Assembly: GCA_016788485.1 (NCBI GenBank)
Contig: JAEUSV010000005.1
Coordinates: 1 to 36,438 of the forward strand
Reading direction: 5' to 3'
DNA: 36,438 nt
Source of the DNA: Flavobacteriales bacterium
Lineage (GTDB): Bacteria; Bacteroidota; Bacteroidia; Flavobacteriales_F; PHOS-HE28
Part shown: positions 16,418 through 24,906 of the stretch, in pieces
How the letters are laid out: each line of letters opens with the position of its first letter
How positions within the stretch are numbered: position 1 is the stretch's first letter
Program-made: the position numbers and the translations under genes
Notes under the pieces: model-generated
Databases searched by the model: none
Seen by the model: only the letters and a program-made list of their open reading frames with translations
Told to the model about the DNA's origin: nothing

Positions 16418-16447
16418 CAAAGATAGCTTCTCGTGCGAGAATTGCAA
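16418..16447 (-). promoter_or_regulatory. Bacteroidota-type promoter with palindrome in the spacer
   Basis: Minus strand: TTG at 16447-16445, a 19-base spacer, then TATCTTTG at 16425-16418, an almost ideal -33/-7 pair. The spacer contains the palindrome TTCTCG-CA-CGAGAA (16428-16441), which shares its half-site with the repeats downstream. This is a classical position for a repressor site. It drives the 115-aa gene. Confidence 0.75.
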
Positions 16448-16453
16448 CTGCTT

Positions 16454-16783
16454 TCAAAGGTCAGTTACACCAACGTAGCTCATGTCGCATGTGCTGTTCT
16501 TGAAGCATGAGTTGATGTACTTGGTATCCTCTCCTTGCTGCACACGTACCACGGCGGGGTGTTGCCCCATGACAGAATCGACATGGATGCCATAAGCTTC
16601 GTGGCCAATGGTCTCCCATTGCAACTGCCACACCTGGCGTACGAAGATCACGCCCGTAGTATCGGCAACACTGTACCGCACACGACATGAATCGCAGCTC
16701 ACCACGTACTCAACTTGGCTCTTCGGCTTGCCGCATCCCGTCAATACTGAGGCGATGATCGCCGCAAGGAACATGAGCTTCAT
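16454..16783 (-). CDS. Small prophage lipoprotein
   Basis: A 109-residue protein with a lipoprotein signal peptide: MKLMFLAAIIASVLTGCGKP, lipobox LTGC with the lipid-bearing Cys17. The mature part is strand-rich with two close cysteines (VVSCDSCRVRYSV) and two more near the end (INSCFKNSTCDMSYVGV), which could form disulphides in the periplasm. It follows the tape measure gene at 89 bases, last in the late operon. Phage-encoded lipoproteins often alter the host surface, for example by blocking superinfection; that role is only a suggestion. Lower GC than neighbours. Confidence 0.75.
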   Translation of the reverse strand: MKLMFLAAIIASVLTGCGKPKSQVEYVVSCDSCRVRYSVADTTGVIFVRQVWQLQWETIGHEAYGIHVDSVMGQHPAVVRVQQGEDTKYINSCFKNSTCDMSYVGVTDL

Positions 16784-16872
16784 GCCCCTAACCTACAAAG
16801 CGCACGCCACAACCACCTCACCAGGTCGTGCAGCCATCGGTGCCGGGGGTGTAGGTATCCCATGCCGCGAAA

Positions 16873-19800
16873 CTAGCTCGCGCGGCGGAAGCTGTTGCGG
16901 CCCTTGATCCGGGCGTACTCCGCATCGGTGCGGTCCTTCTTGGGGCTGTTCACCACCTCGGCCTGCAGGCGCTTTGGGAAGCGCTCTGCCGCCAACGCTA
17001 CCCGGTCCAACTTGGCAAGCATGGCCAACGCCCAGTCCGGGGTGCCACCGGGCCCACCGGCAGGTCCCGCGGCGTTCACCAGGGCGGTGCCGCGCACGTG
17101 CGGCACACGGCCACCCGCGGCCAGGTGCACCACCTGCATGGCGCTGCGCACGGCGCCCACGTTGATCGGTGCCGGGGCGGTATTCAGCCAGTTCATGCGG
17201 CGCCCTTCCCGGCTGGCCTGTAGCAGCGCCGGCAGCAGGTCGGCGTTGGCGCGGGTCCACTTCCGGCTCAGCACGGTCTCGCCCCCCTCGATCTCGGCCA
17301 CCAGTCGCTGGCGCACGGGGTCCCACACCTGCAGGCCGCCTTCGCTGTGGCGCGGCCCATCGATCACCATGCCGGCCTCCCCGATGGGTACGTTCTGCAG
17401 GTTGGGCTGCCCGCCCATACCTGGGGGCGTCGGGGTTGGCGGAGTTGTGTTCAGTATGGCCATGGCCTGGCCGATGCCGGACAGCACAGCACCCACACCA
17501 GTAGCGATCGCGGCAAGGTTGCCCGGGAACGGGCCGGAGGCGATACCCTTCTCAATGGCCTGGGCCACGCCCACGGCGCTGCTGATCCCGATCTGGGTAA
17601 GCGCCAGCATGCGCTGGAATTCGGTCTGCTCGGCGCTGTTCTTCCCCTGTGCGGCTGCGCTGGCTGCAAGGATGGATTGAACACCGGCCACGGCCGATGC
17701 CACCCCCTGGGCGGTTTCCTGCATGTTGCGCAGCTTCTCGATGCGGGCGAGCTGGTCGGCGTCCAGTTCGGCCTTGCGGTACTTCGAGCGGATGCCGGCG
17801 AGCTTCTTCTCATAGAGCTCCGTGAGCCGCGCCATTTCCTCGCTGCCAGCCTTGAACGCCGCCGCCTTCTGGTCGAACTCGCTGAGTAGTTGCGCCACTT
17901 CGCGGTCTTCAGCGCTGAGCCCATCAAGGTACAGCTGGTCCTGTGCCTCCTGCTCCACCCTGCGCAGTTCATCAGCTACGGCTCTGGCAGCGTCAATGCG
18001 CTTCTGCCCGCCCGCTTCGACCGCATTGGCACGTTCCTGGGCATAGACCTCATCGAGAAGCTTCAGGTCTTCGGCGGTGTGGGCCTCGTTCTTCAGGATC
18101 TCGGCGCGGAGCTTGGCGTACTTGGCGTCCACCTCGGCGATCTCCTGCTCATCGCTGCTCAACGCGTCGCGCAACATGCCCGCTTGCAGCTCCCGTAGCT
18201 GCTCGCGGAATTGCTTCATCGCATCAGTAGCAGCCTTGTACTTCTGCGCGGCAGCTTCGCGATCAGCCTGCTCCTTGGCAAGCCTGGCAGCCCGCTCCTC
18301 AGGGGTTTCTCCCTGAACGGTGGTTTCGGTAGCAACCTCTGCACCGGCTTGGGAAACCTCCTCCATCTTGATACCCAGAATATCGAGCAGCTTGGCGCGA
18401 TGTGCCTCTAGGTCGGCGCCGATGCGGTTGGCGTCGTTGAGCTGCTTCTGGGCGTACAGGTAGCTATCCAGGGCACGGCGAAGGCTCTGGCTGTCACGCA
18501 TGAAGTAGGGTGTGAAACCCTTGGCGTTGGGGTCGTTCTCTGCGCGCTGCAACTTGCGCAACACGCGCTCGGCCTGTTCCTGCAGCGTGAGGCCCTCCTT
18601 GAGCTTGATGTTCCGCTCGTCCATCAGCTTCACCATGAGGTCGCGTAGCCCGGCCTCCTGTTCTGCTGCATTGATAGCTCTGTTAGCAATGTTCTCGGCC
18701 TGGCTGTCGACCTGCTCTTGCTGCTGTTGTAGAATGATACGCGATACCAGCTGTTGGTTCAGCTTGCCGATCGCGGTGGTCAGCTCCTGGTTGCTCACCT
18801 TCTCGGCGTTCAGGTCCTTCAGCAGTTGCGGGTACTTGGCCTGGAGCTCCTTGATCAGCTTCACCCGCGTCTCTGTGCTGGTGTTGGTATCGAGGATCTG
18901 GCTCTGCAACGCAAGCAACTGGATGCGCTCGCGCTCCAGCCCCTCGCTCACCTTCGGACTCACCAGGTCCGCGAATCCCTTCACCAGGCGATTGAGGCCA
19001 TTCGTGATGGTGGGGTTGTTGAACAACCCATTGAACCACTTGCCGATCCTCTCCAGGTTGGCCTGAAGCGTGTTGTTCTTCTTGTTGTACTCCTCCAGTA
19101 CGCTGTCCTGCCCCTTCAGTGCTTCCGCGGCGAGTCGGGTCTTCTCACGAACGAGGTCTTGGTTGGCGCCCAGCTTGCTCAGCATCTCGCTCACCCCTGC
19201 ACCGTCGGTGTCCAATTCCTTGAGGATCGCACCATAAGCCGTGTTGCTGTCACCGGCGATGGTCGTGGCCTTGGCCACCATCAGCACGGCCTCAGCCATG
19301 TCCTCGTTCAGCAGGCGGTTGAATTCGCTGACATCCATGCCTGCGCCCTTGACGACCTTCCTGAACTTCTCCGGCTCGCTGGCCATCTTCTGCATCAAGC
19401 GGGTCCATGCGGTGGATCCGCGCTCCTGGTTGATGCCGAGCTCCTGAAAGCTGGCGGCCGTGCCGAGGATGCTTGCGCTGGCCACGTCGTACTCGCGCGC
19501 AACGCCAGCGGTGCGGTTCACGATGTCCGCAAGCACGGGTCCCGTGGCAAGGCCGCTGGCTTCGAGCACGTTGAACGCGTTGGCGATACGACCTACGTCC
19601 TCGCCGTAGTTGCTCGTGCGGAGGTCGGTGAGGTTGTTGCGCACCACGGTCATCGTGGTAGCGATCTCGCGTGCCATCCCTGGCCCGAAGGCATCGCCAA
19701 GCGCTACCTGGATGCGGTCGATCGCGGCCACGCTCTCCTTACTGGCCTCGATGCCGCTCTGGCCCAAGCCAATGGCTATGTCCCGCAGGTCATTTCGGCT

Positions 19801-20592
19801 TGTGCGTGTGTTCAACTGGGCAAGCTCAGCATCGAGCTCGCGCACCTTGTCGGCGTCCAGGTCAAGGGCCTTTCCCATGTCGGCGAGCTTGTCGCTGGTC
19901 TTGCCCAAGCCGCTCACCCACTGTCCGATGCCATTGAAGACCGCGTTGCCTACGAAAAGGCCCAGGGCCAGCCCCGCGACGCCTTTCAGCTCATCCTTCA
20001 ACCGGCGCATCCAATTGCCGAACGTGTTGCCACCGGTGGCCAGTTGCCGTTGTCGCGCGTCCACTGCATCCAACGCACGGCGGTACTCATGCCATTCCTT
20101 GGTGTTGGGCTTCGTGGTGTTCACCATGGCCATCAGGCGCCGATGCTCGGCCTGCAGCTGCTCCATGGTCATGTCCGTCAGCTTGTACTGCTCACGCACG
20201 CTCTCCCAGGCGGCGGCGTGGCGGCCGGCGGCGCTGCCCACCTCGTTCAGCCGGTTCTTCACCTGCTGCAGCTGGGCGTTGACCTCGGCCCATTCCTGTG
20301 TGCCAGGCACCATGGTGCGCAGCTGGCCCTCCAGCTTGGCGGCCTCGGCGCGCAGCTCCTTCAGGCTCAGCCCGGTCACGCCCAGCTCATTGCGCAAGGC
20401 CTGCATGCGCGCCTCGTTCTGGGCGATCTTGGCCAGCGCCGCGTTGGCCTCGTCGCTGCCCTTCTTCATGCCCTTCAGGTCGTCGCGCAGCTTGTAGGTC
20501 TCCTGGCTCAGCTGGGCCAGCTCCTTGCGCGCCGGCGACCCATCGATCACCACGCGCAGTTGTACCTCGTCGGTCCTTACGTTACCTGCCAT
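16873..20592 (-). CDS. Phage tail tape measure protein
   Basis: Sets tail length and sits inside the tail tube. The 1239 residues begin with VQLRVVIDGSPARKELAQLS, typical of Bacteroidota tape measures, followed by long helical coiled-coil stretches (about 25-190). A hydrophobic segment VAGLALGLFVGNAVFNGIG lies near 205-223, and a conserved core at about 240-470 includes ASILGTAASFQELGI and WTRLMQKMASEPEKFRKVVK. Further coiled coil follows, then a hydrophobic run (ISSAVGVAQAIEKG, IATGVGAVLSGIGQAMAI). The C-terminal part has GGETVLSRKWTRANADLLPALL, a stretch I associate with this family. It is transcribed last among the tail genes, an unusual order, and its start overlaps the preceding gene's stop by 11 bases. 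Confidence 0.92.
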   Translation of the reverse strand: MAGNVRTDEVQLRVVIDGSPARKELAQLSQETYKLRDDLKGMKKGSDEANAALAKIAQNEARMQALRNELGVTGLSLKELRAEAAKLEGQLRTMVPGTQEWAEVNAQLQQVKNRLNEVGSAAGRHAAAWESVREQYKLTDMTMEQLQAEHRRLMAMVNTTKPNTKEWHEYRRALDAVDARQRQLATGGNTFGNWMRRLKDELKGVAGLALGLFVGNAVFNGIGQWVSGLGKTSDKLADMGKALDLDADKVRELDAELAQLNTRTSRNDLRDIAIGLGQSGIEASKESVAAIDRIQVALGDAFGPGMAREIATTMTVVRNNLTDLRTSNYGEDVGRIANAFNVLEASGLATGPVLADIVNRTAGVAREYDVASASILGTAASFQELGINQERGSTAWTRLMQKMASEPEKFRKVVKGAGMDVSEFNRLLNEDMAEAVLMVAKATTIAGDSNTAYGAILKELDTDGAGVSEMLSKLGANQDLVREKTRLAAEALKGQDSVLEEYNKKNNTLQANLERIGKWFNGLFNNPTITNGLNRLVKGFADLVSPKVSEGLERERIQLLALQSQILDTNTSTETRVKLIKELQAKYPQLLKDLNAEKVSNQELTTAIGKLNQQLVSRIILQQQQEQVDSQAENIANRAINAAEQEAGLRDLMVKLMDERNIKLKEGLTLQEQAERVLRKLQRAENDPNAKGFTPYFMRDSQSLRRALDSYLYAQKQLNDANRIGADLEAHRAKLLDILGIKMEEVSQAGAEVATETTVQGETPEERAARLAKEQADREAAAQKYKAATDAMKQFREQLRELQAGMLRDALSSDEQEIAEVDAKYAKLRAEILKNEAHTAEDLKLLDEVYAQERANAVEAGGQKRIDAARAVADELRRVEQEAQDQLYLDGLSAEDREVAQLLSEFDQKAAAFKAGSEEMARLTELYEKKLAGIRSKYRKAELDADQLARIEKLRNMQETAQGVASAVAGVQSILAASAAAQGKNSAEQTEFQRMLALTQIGISSAVGVAQAIEKGIASGPFPGNLAAIATGVGAVLSGIGQAMAILNTTPPTPTPPGMGGQPNLQNVPIGEAGMVIDGPRHSEGGLQVWDPVRQRLVAEIEGGETVLSRKWTRANADLLPALLQASREGRRMNWLNTAPAPINVGAVRSAMQVVHLAAGGRVPHVRGTALVNAAGPAGGPGGTPDWALAMLAKLDRVALAAERFPKRLQAEVVNSPKKDRTDAEYARIKGRNSFRRAS

Positions 20593-21004
20593 CGTTCGCA
20601 GCTTGTTGGATCAGTTCGGGGATCTCCTCCACGTACTTGTTCGCCAGGTTGTTCATCAGGGTGGAGAGCGTGCCGTAGGCCACCTTGCTGTACACCTTGT
20701 TGCCCTTGCGGCCCTTGAGCGCCTCGCGTTTCTGTTCGGCGTTGAGGATGTACTGGCCCTTGTGGTAACCCCAGCCCGCGCCCATATCGGCGAATCGGCC
20801 CTGCGTGGCGAAGCGCAGCTCGGCCTCGGCCTGCTGCAGGCCCTTGCGGGCAGCGCTGGCGGCAATGCTGCGCAGGTACTCCCCGCTCACCACAATGCCG
20901 CGGCGGGCCACCCCGGCGCGTAGGCGCTGCTCCAGGTAAACGGTCCACTGGTCCACCTCCTCCTGCACGAAGGCGTCCATCCGGTTCAGTTGCTCCTGGC
21001 TCAT
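20582..21004 (-). CDS. 140-aa tail-associated protein
   Basis: A soluble helical protein, MSQEQLNRMDAFVQEEVDQW, then VVSGEYLRSIAASAARKG, which resembles the short (T/S)G-x-L-x-x-S-I stretch of tail-completion proteins of the HK97 gp10 kind, and YILNAEQKREALKGRKGNKV. The resemblance is weak. The start at 21004 is in an ATGA overlap with the stop of the 766-aa gene, and its stop overlaps the tape measure start, so it is translationally coupled on both sides. Longer readings would run antisense through the neighbour and were rejected. Confidence 0.7.
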   Translation of the reverse strand: MSQEQLNRMDAFVQEEVDQWTVYLEQRLRAGVARRGIVVSGEYLRSIAASAARKGLQQAEAELRFATQGRFADMGAGWGYHKGQYILNAEQKREALKGRKGNKVYSKVAYGTLSTLMNNLANKYVEEIPELIQQAANDGR

Positions 21005-23301
21005 GCGGGGGGCAGGCGGTAAAGGCGGGCGCCGGCGGCCACCGGGGGCGCCTGGCCGTCGCCGTAGGTAAGGGGCAGGCGCTCCACCAGGCAGCGCTGG
21101 TGCATCACCAGCAGCGGGGCGTTCTCCACGGCGGCCAGCACCACATCGGTGGCGGCCAGGTCCAGCTCCACCACCTCGGCCTTGGCCAACCGGTCGAAGT
21201 AGCTGCCCGCGTAGAGCGGCAGCAGGCCGCGCTCGCCGCTCCACTCCAGGGTCATGTCGCCGGCATCGTTCGCGCGGTCGTCCAGGCCCCAGCTGCTGGC
21301 GAACGGGTACTGCACGCTGTTCCGGTTGTCCACCACGCCGTGGTACATCACCAGGCGCAGGCTGGGCGCGTTGCCGGTGGTGCTGAACACGGGGCTGTTG
21401 CCGGCCTCCTCGATCATGGGCACCAGGAATGGCTCGCCGTTGCTGGTGATCACCTCCATGCGCATGGGGCCCCAGTTCGGCGCCACTTCGCTGGGCTCCT
21501 CGGTGCTGCCCACGGTTACCGGTGGCAGGTACCACCCGGCGGGCCACCAGTACAGGTTGCCATCGGCGCCGTGCTTGCTCACGTACACGCGGCGGCTGTT
21601 GCGCACCACCACGTAGCACCGAGTGCTGGGCGGGGTGGTCAGGTCCTGCTCGGTGGGCACATCGGCCTCGCGGGTGCGGCCGCTCAGGTCCTCTGCGCGG
21701 TCGTCGAAGTCGGGGTGCTTGAAGCGGTAGCCCGTGGGCAGCTCCTGCAGGCGCAGCTTCGGGGTGCTGCGCACGGCGGCGGTGGCGTCGGCGGGCGCAT
21801 CGCTCAGCACGTGCTTGCGGTAGTTCAGGTACGCTACCCGGGCGCCATGGTCATAGCGGCGCTCCAGGGTGAAGAGGTCGCACACGTCGAGGATGAACTC
21901 CGCGAGCCGCTGGTCGGGCACGTGGTCCTGCGGGTCGATCACCAGCGCCATCGCGTTCAGCAGGTTCGTGCTGTCGTAGCGCCAGCTGGTGATGGTCACG
22001 CTGTTCAGCGTACTGGTCTGCTTGGCGGGGAAGATGCCGCCGTTGGCCGAGACGTTCCGCCACACCTCGAGTACCAGCTCCCAGTCGGTCCCCACATGGC
22101 CGCTCACGAAGTCCACCACTAGGCGCGCCGTACCGGTGAGCGGGGTACCGATGGTGGTGTCCTGTACGCTGGTCAACACGGCCTGTGTTACGGCGTCTCG
22201 GATCACGAACCTGTACCACCCCGGCTGGGCAGGGGTGATGTTGAAGGCGATATCGAACACCCGGCGCCCTGCCGCATCACAAGTGAAGCGGTAGGTGCTG
22301 TTGTTCCATAGGCTGTTGGGGTCGGCGTAGCCGCTGCCGCTCTCGGTGTCGCTCGGCAGCACCCCGTTGTTCGCCGGCATGCTCACCGCAGTACTGTGCG
22401 TCACGCACAGGTACCCGGCTCGGCTGCCATCGTCCAAGCTGGTGTTGTTGTAGAGGGCCAGCTGGTGCGTGCGCGCATCGGCCATGAAGTCGCCCTGCAG
22501 GGTGTAGCCCAACCGGGCGTACGCCTTGGCCAGCACCCACTTGAGGTAGAAGAAGGGCACCAGCGCGTACTGGTTGCCGTCCGTGGGGTTGTTCTCGAAG
22601 AAGGTGGCGCTGGCGTGGTCCCAGTGGTTCACCACGCCGAAGGCGGTGCGGCGCCACTTCGCGGGGGTGGTGGCCGGGCTTTCGCCGGGGCTCGTGTTGC
22701 CCACGCACTGGTAGTTCACCGCCCGCCGCACCGGGCTGCCCTCCTCGAAGCTCACCAGGTCGTTGATCGTGTACGACTGGTTGCTGCGCCACGCCTGGTG
22801 GTCGGGGTACCAGCTGGGGTTGTCGCCCGCCTGCAGCTCCGGGTTGAAGTGCATGGGGAAGCAGTGGCTGGCCGTGGGGTAGGCTTCCTGGTTGCGTGCC
22901 TTGGCCCAGTCCACCAGCTTGTTGGTCTCGTCGCTCACGTTGATGCGGCCGCCGTAGTCCACGTCCTTCAGCGTGTCGTCGCCCAGCTGGGCCACGAAGC
23001 CGTCCACGCTGAAGCTCAGCTGCAGCAGGCCGTCCTCCACGTTCTCCAGGTAGAGCACCCCGCGGTGCTTGGGCTGGCCGTTGGCCCACAGCTCGGCGCC
23101 GCGCCAGCTGGTGGTGCGGGCGGCGTGCTCCAGCATGTGGGCGTGGCCCAGCACGTCCTCGTTGCCCTCAATGGGCACATCGAAGGGCAGGCTGAAGCTG
23201 TCCTCCAGCCCGCCGGCGAGGGCGCTGTTCAGCAGCTCCATGGGCACCGTGGTGCCGGGTTGCAGCTTCAGGCTGCGGCCGTTCACGCGCAGGTCGATCA
23301 T
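21001..23301 (-). CDS. 766-aa tail/baseplate protein with a chitin-binding-like insert
   Basis: Large virion protein, probably tail hub, baseplate or host-contact. The N-terminal part (about 1-120; MIDLRVNGRSLKLQPGTTVP, DSFSLPFDVPIEGNEDVLG) looks like the start of Bacteroidota phage tail hub proteins. At about 168-218 there is a segment with the spacing of carbohydrate-binding module family 5/12: Trp171, Tyr177, Asp181-Val183, Tyr197-Cys199, prolines and Trp216. The middle (about 330-440) is strand-rich like a second binding domain. The remainder is mixed and ends in GDGQAPPVAAGARLYRLP. The ATGA overlaps on both sides show coupling to the neighbours. Exact role uncertain. Confidence 0.75.
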   Translation of the reverse strand: MIDLRVNGRSLKLQPGTTVPMELLNSALAGGLEDSFSLPFDVPIEGNEDVLGHAHMLEHAARTTSWRGAELWANGQPKHRGVLYLENVEDGLLQLSFSVDGFVAQLGDDTLKDVDYGGRINVSDETNKLVDWAKARNQEAYPTASHCFPMHFNPELQAGDNPSWYPDHQAWRSNQSYTINDLVSFEEGSPVRRAVNYQCVGNTSPGESPATTPAKWRRTAFGVVNHWDHASATFFENNPTDGNQYALVPFFYLKWVLAKAYARLGYTLQGDFMADARTHQLALYNNTSLDDGSRAGYLCVTHSTAVSMPANNGVLPSDTESGSGYADPNSLWNNSTYRFTCDAAGRRVFDIAFNITPAQPGWYRFVIRDAVTQAVLTSVQDTTIGTPLTGTARLVVDFVSGHVGTDWELVLEVWRNVSANGGIFPAKQTSTLNSVTITSWRYDSTNLLNAMALVIDPQDHVPDQRLAEFILDVCDLFTLERRYDHGARVAYLNYRKHVLSDAPADATAAVRSTPKLRLQELPTGYRFKHPDFDDRAEDLSGRTREADVPTEQDLTTPPSTRCYVVVRNSRRVYVSKHGADGNLYWWPAGWYLPPVTVGSTEEPSEVAPNWGPMRMEVITSNGEPFLVPMIEEAGNSPVFSTTGNAPSLRLVMYHGVVDNRNSVQYPFASSWGLDDRANDAGDMTLEWSGERGLLPLYAGSYFDRLAKAEVVELDLAATDVVLAAVENAPLLVMHQRCLVERLPLTYGDGQAPPVAAGARLYRLPPA

Positions 23302-24902
23302 GGCACACGGGTCACGCAGGTCTGCGGGTCATCGGCCAGGAACTCCAGCTGCAGGTCGTGCAGGTGCTCTTCGGTGGTTCCGCGTTGGCCGCGCACGGCG
23401 TTGCCCTCCAGCAGGCGCAGGGGCAGCCAGCGGCCCAAGGTGCGGTCCACCAGGTACACGGCGGGGCTGTTCAGGATGTCGAGCAGGGCTTCGTGCTCGG
23501 CCAACGGGTGGAAGCCGGTGGCCACCACCAGGCTGCGCTGGGCGGTGCCGGGGGTGGTGCTGAGCTCGGCATCTTCCACGGCCACGTCGCTAGTGGGCTG
23601 GAACGGCGTGTACACCTCCACATTGGCGGCCTCCACGGGCTCGCGCCACGCGCCGGTGGTGCGCAGGCTCTCCCACGCGCCCAGGCTGCTCCAGTACATC
23701 AGGTGCACCTCGTTGTAGTCCTCCTCCTCGAGGTGGAAGCTCATCTCCTCGCTCAGCACGCCGGGCACGCTGGCGAACAGGCGCACGTCGTAGCGCAGCA
23801 GCACCTTGCCGCTGGGAAGCAGCGCGGCCAGGTCCAGGGTGCCGTGATCCACCTTGAAGCTGTGGGGGCGGCCGAGGGTCCAGTCGCTCACGGTGTAGCG
23901 GGTGGTCCAGCTGCCGGTGGTCACGTTGGCGCCGCCCGGATCGCAGTAGGTGATGCGGGCCTGCATCTGCAGGGTGCTGCTGTCGCTCCACCAGTGGGCG
24001 TACCAGCACAGCCAGTGGCGCTCGGCGGTTGTCACCTTGCGGGCGTAGCCACGGTTGCGCCAGGTGAGCCAGTAGCGGGTGGGTCCGTCCACCACGTTGG
24101 TCACGAAGGCCTGGAAGCGCTGCGCCTCGCTACGCGCGGTGCCGGCCAGCCAGCACAGGTTGGGCGTATCCGGGGTTCCGAAGTAGCGCATGCCGGTCTC
24201 CGTGGGCGTGCTGCCGTAGCGGTCCCGCGCCTGCACGTAGAACTTCCTGCAGCTGGTGGTGTGGGGCACGGCGTCCTCGAACACGGCATAGCCCAGCACG
24301 TCCGGCGTCAGGTAGGGGCGCAGCACGTTGTGCAGGAAGAAGTTCACCGGCTGGCTGGCGTAGGGCTCTCCGCTCATGTCAGGCAGGCGTCGGTAGCCAC
24401 CGGGCACGTTGGCATCCTCGATCCAGGGGGTAACGAGCACGCCGTAGTTGGGGCGCACCACCGCGGTGCCTCCGCTGGTCACCACGGCGTGCGTCACTGT
24501 CACGTTCACCACGCTCAGGCTGTCCAGGTTGTAGTCGGTGCCGGCCTGCAGGGCCTGGAAGGTCACGGTGCTGCCGCTGGCCGTGATCATGAAGTGGCGG
24601 CCCAGCCAGGGGTTCAGGCGGGCGCCCTCGGCGAACTTCTGCGCGGCCTGTCCGGCGGTGGCACCCACCAGGAATTCGCCGCCGTCGTAGGCCAGCGTGT
24701 TGGTGGCTACGAACGTGATGCTGTCGGCCACGAAGTTCAGGGCGATCTGGCTGCTCAGCGTGGTGCCGCTGCCGAAGGTCAGGGTCCACTGTGCCAGGGG
24801 CGCGGGGGTCACCACATCCTCCACGGCAAAGCGCAGCCAGCTCTTCGTGCGGGTGTGGAAGAGCTTTGGGTTGGCGCTCCAGCTTTGGTATCCGGCGGGC
24901 AT
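23298..24902 (-). CDS. 534-aa prophage structural protein (probable tail)
   Basis: No family recognised. The 534 residues are strand-rich throughout and have no signal peptide. The N-terminal block (about 30-140) holds repeated small strands (WTLTFGSGTTLSSQIALNF, SGSTVTFQALQAGTDYNL) that look like an Ig or jelly-roll-like domain. The same short pattern (LTLQVGSHSFTYDLYP, YNL) recurs in the next gene's C-terminal domain, suggesting a shared fold. The C-terminal part has NSPAVYLVDRTLGRWLPLRL and DLQLEFLADDPQTCV. The start lies four bases after the preceding gene and the stop is in an ATGA overlap with the 766-aa gene. Tail tube or baseplate component is the likely role. Confidence 0.65.
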   Translation of the reverse strand: MPAGYQSWSANPKLFHTRTKSWLRFAVEDVVTPAPLAQWTLTFGSGTTLSSQIALNFVADSITFVATNTLAYDGGEFLVGATAGQAAQKFAEGARLNPWLGRHFMITASGSTVTFQALQAGTDYNLDSLSVVNVTVTHAVVTSGGTAVVRPNYGVLVTPWIEDANVPGGYRRLPDMSGEPYASQPVNFFLHNVLRPYLTPDVLGYAVFEDAVPHTTSCRKFYVQARDRYGSTPTETGMRYFGTPDTPNLCWLAGTARSEAQRFQAFVTNVVDGPTRYWLTWRNRGYARKVTTAERHWLCWYAHWWSDSSTLQMQARITYCDPGGANVTTGSWTTRYTVSDWTLGRPHSFKVDHGTLDLAALLPSGKVLLRYDVRLFASVPGVLSEEMSFHLEEEDYNEVHLMYWSSLGAWESLRTTGAWREPVEAANVEVYTPFQPTSDVAVEDAELSTTPGTAQRSLVVATGFHPLAEHEALLDILNSPAVYLVDRTLGRWLPLRLLEGNAVRGQRGTTEEHLHDLQLEFLADDPQTCVTRVP

Positions 24903-24906
24903 GGGC

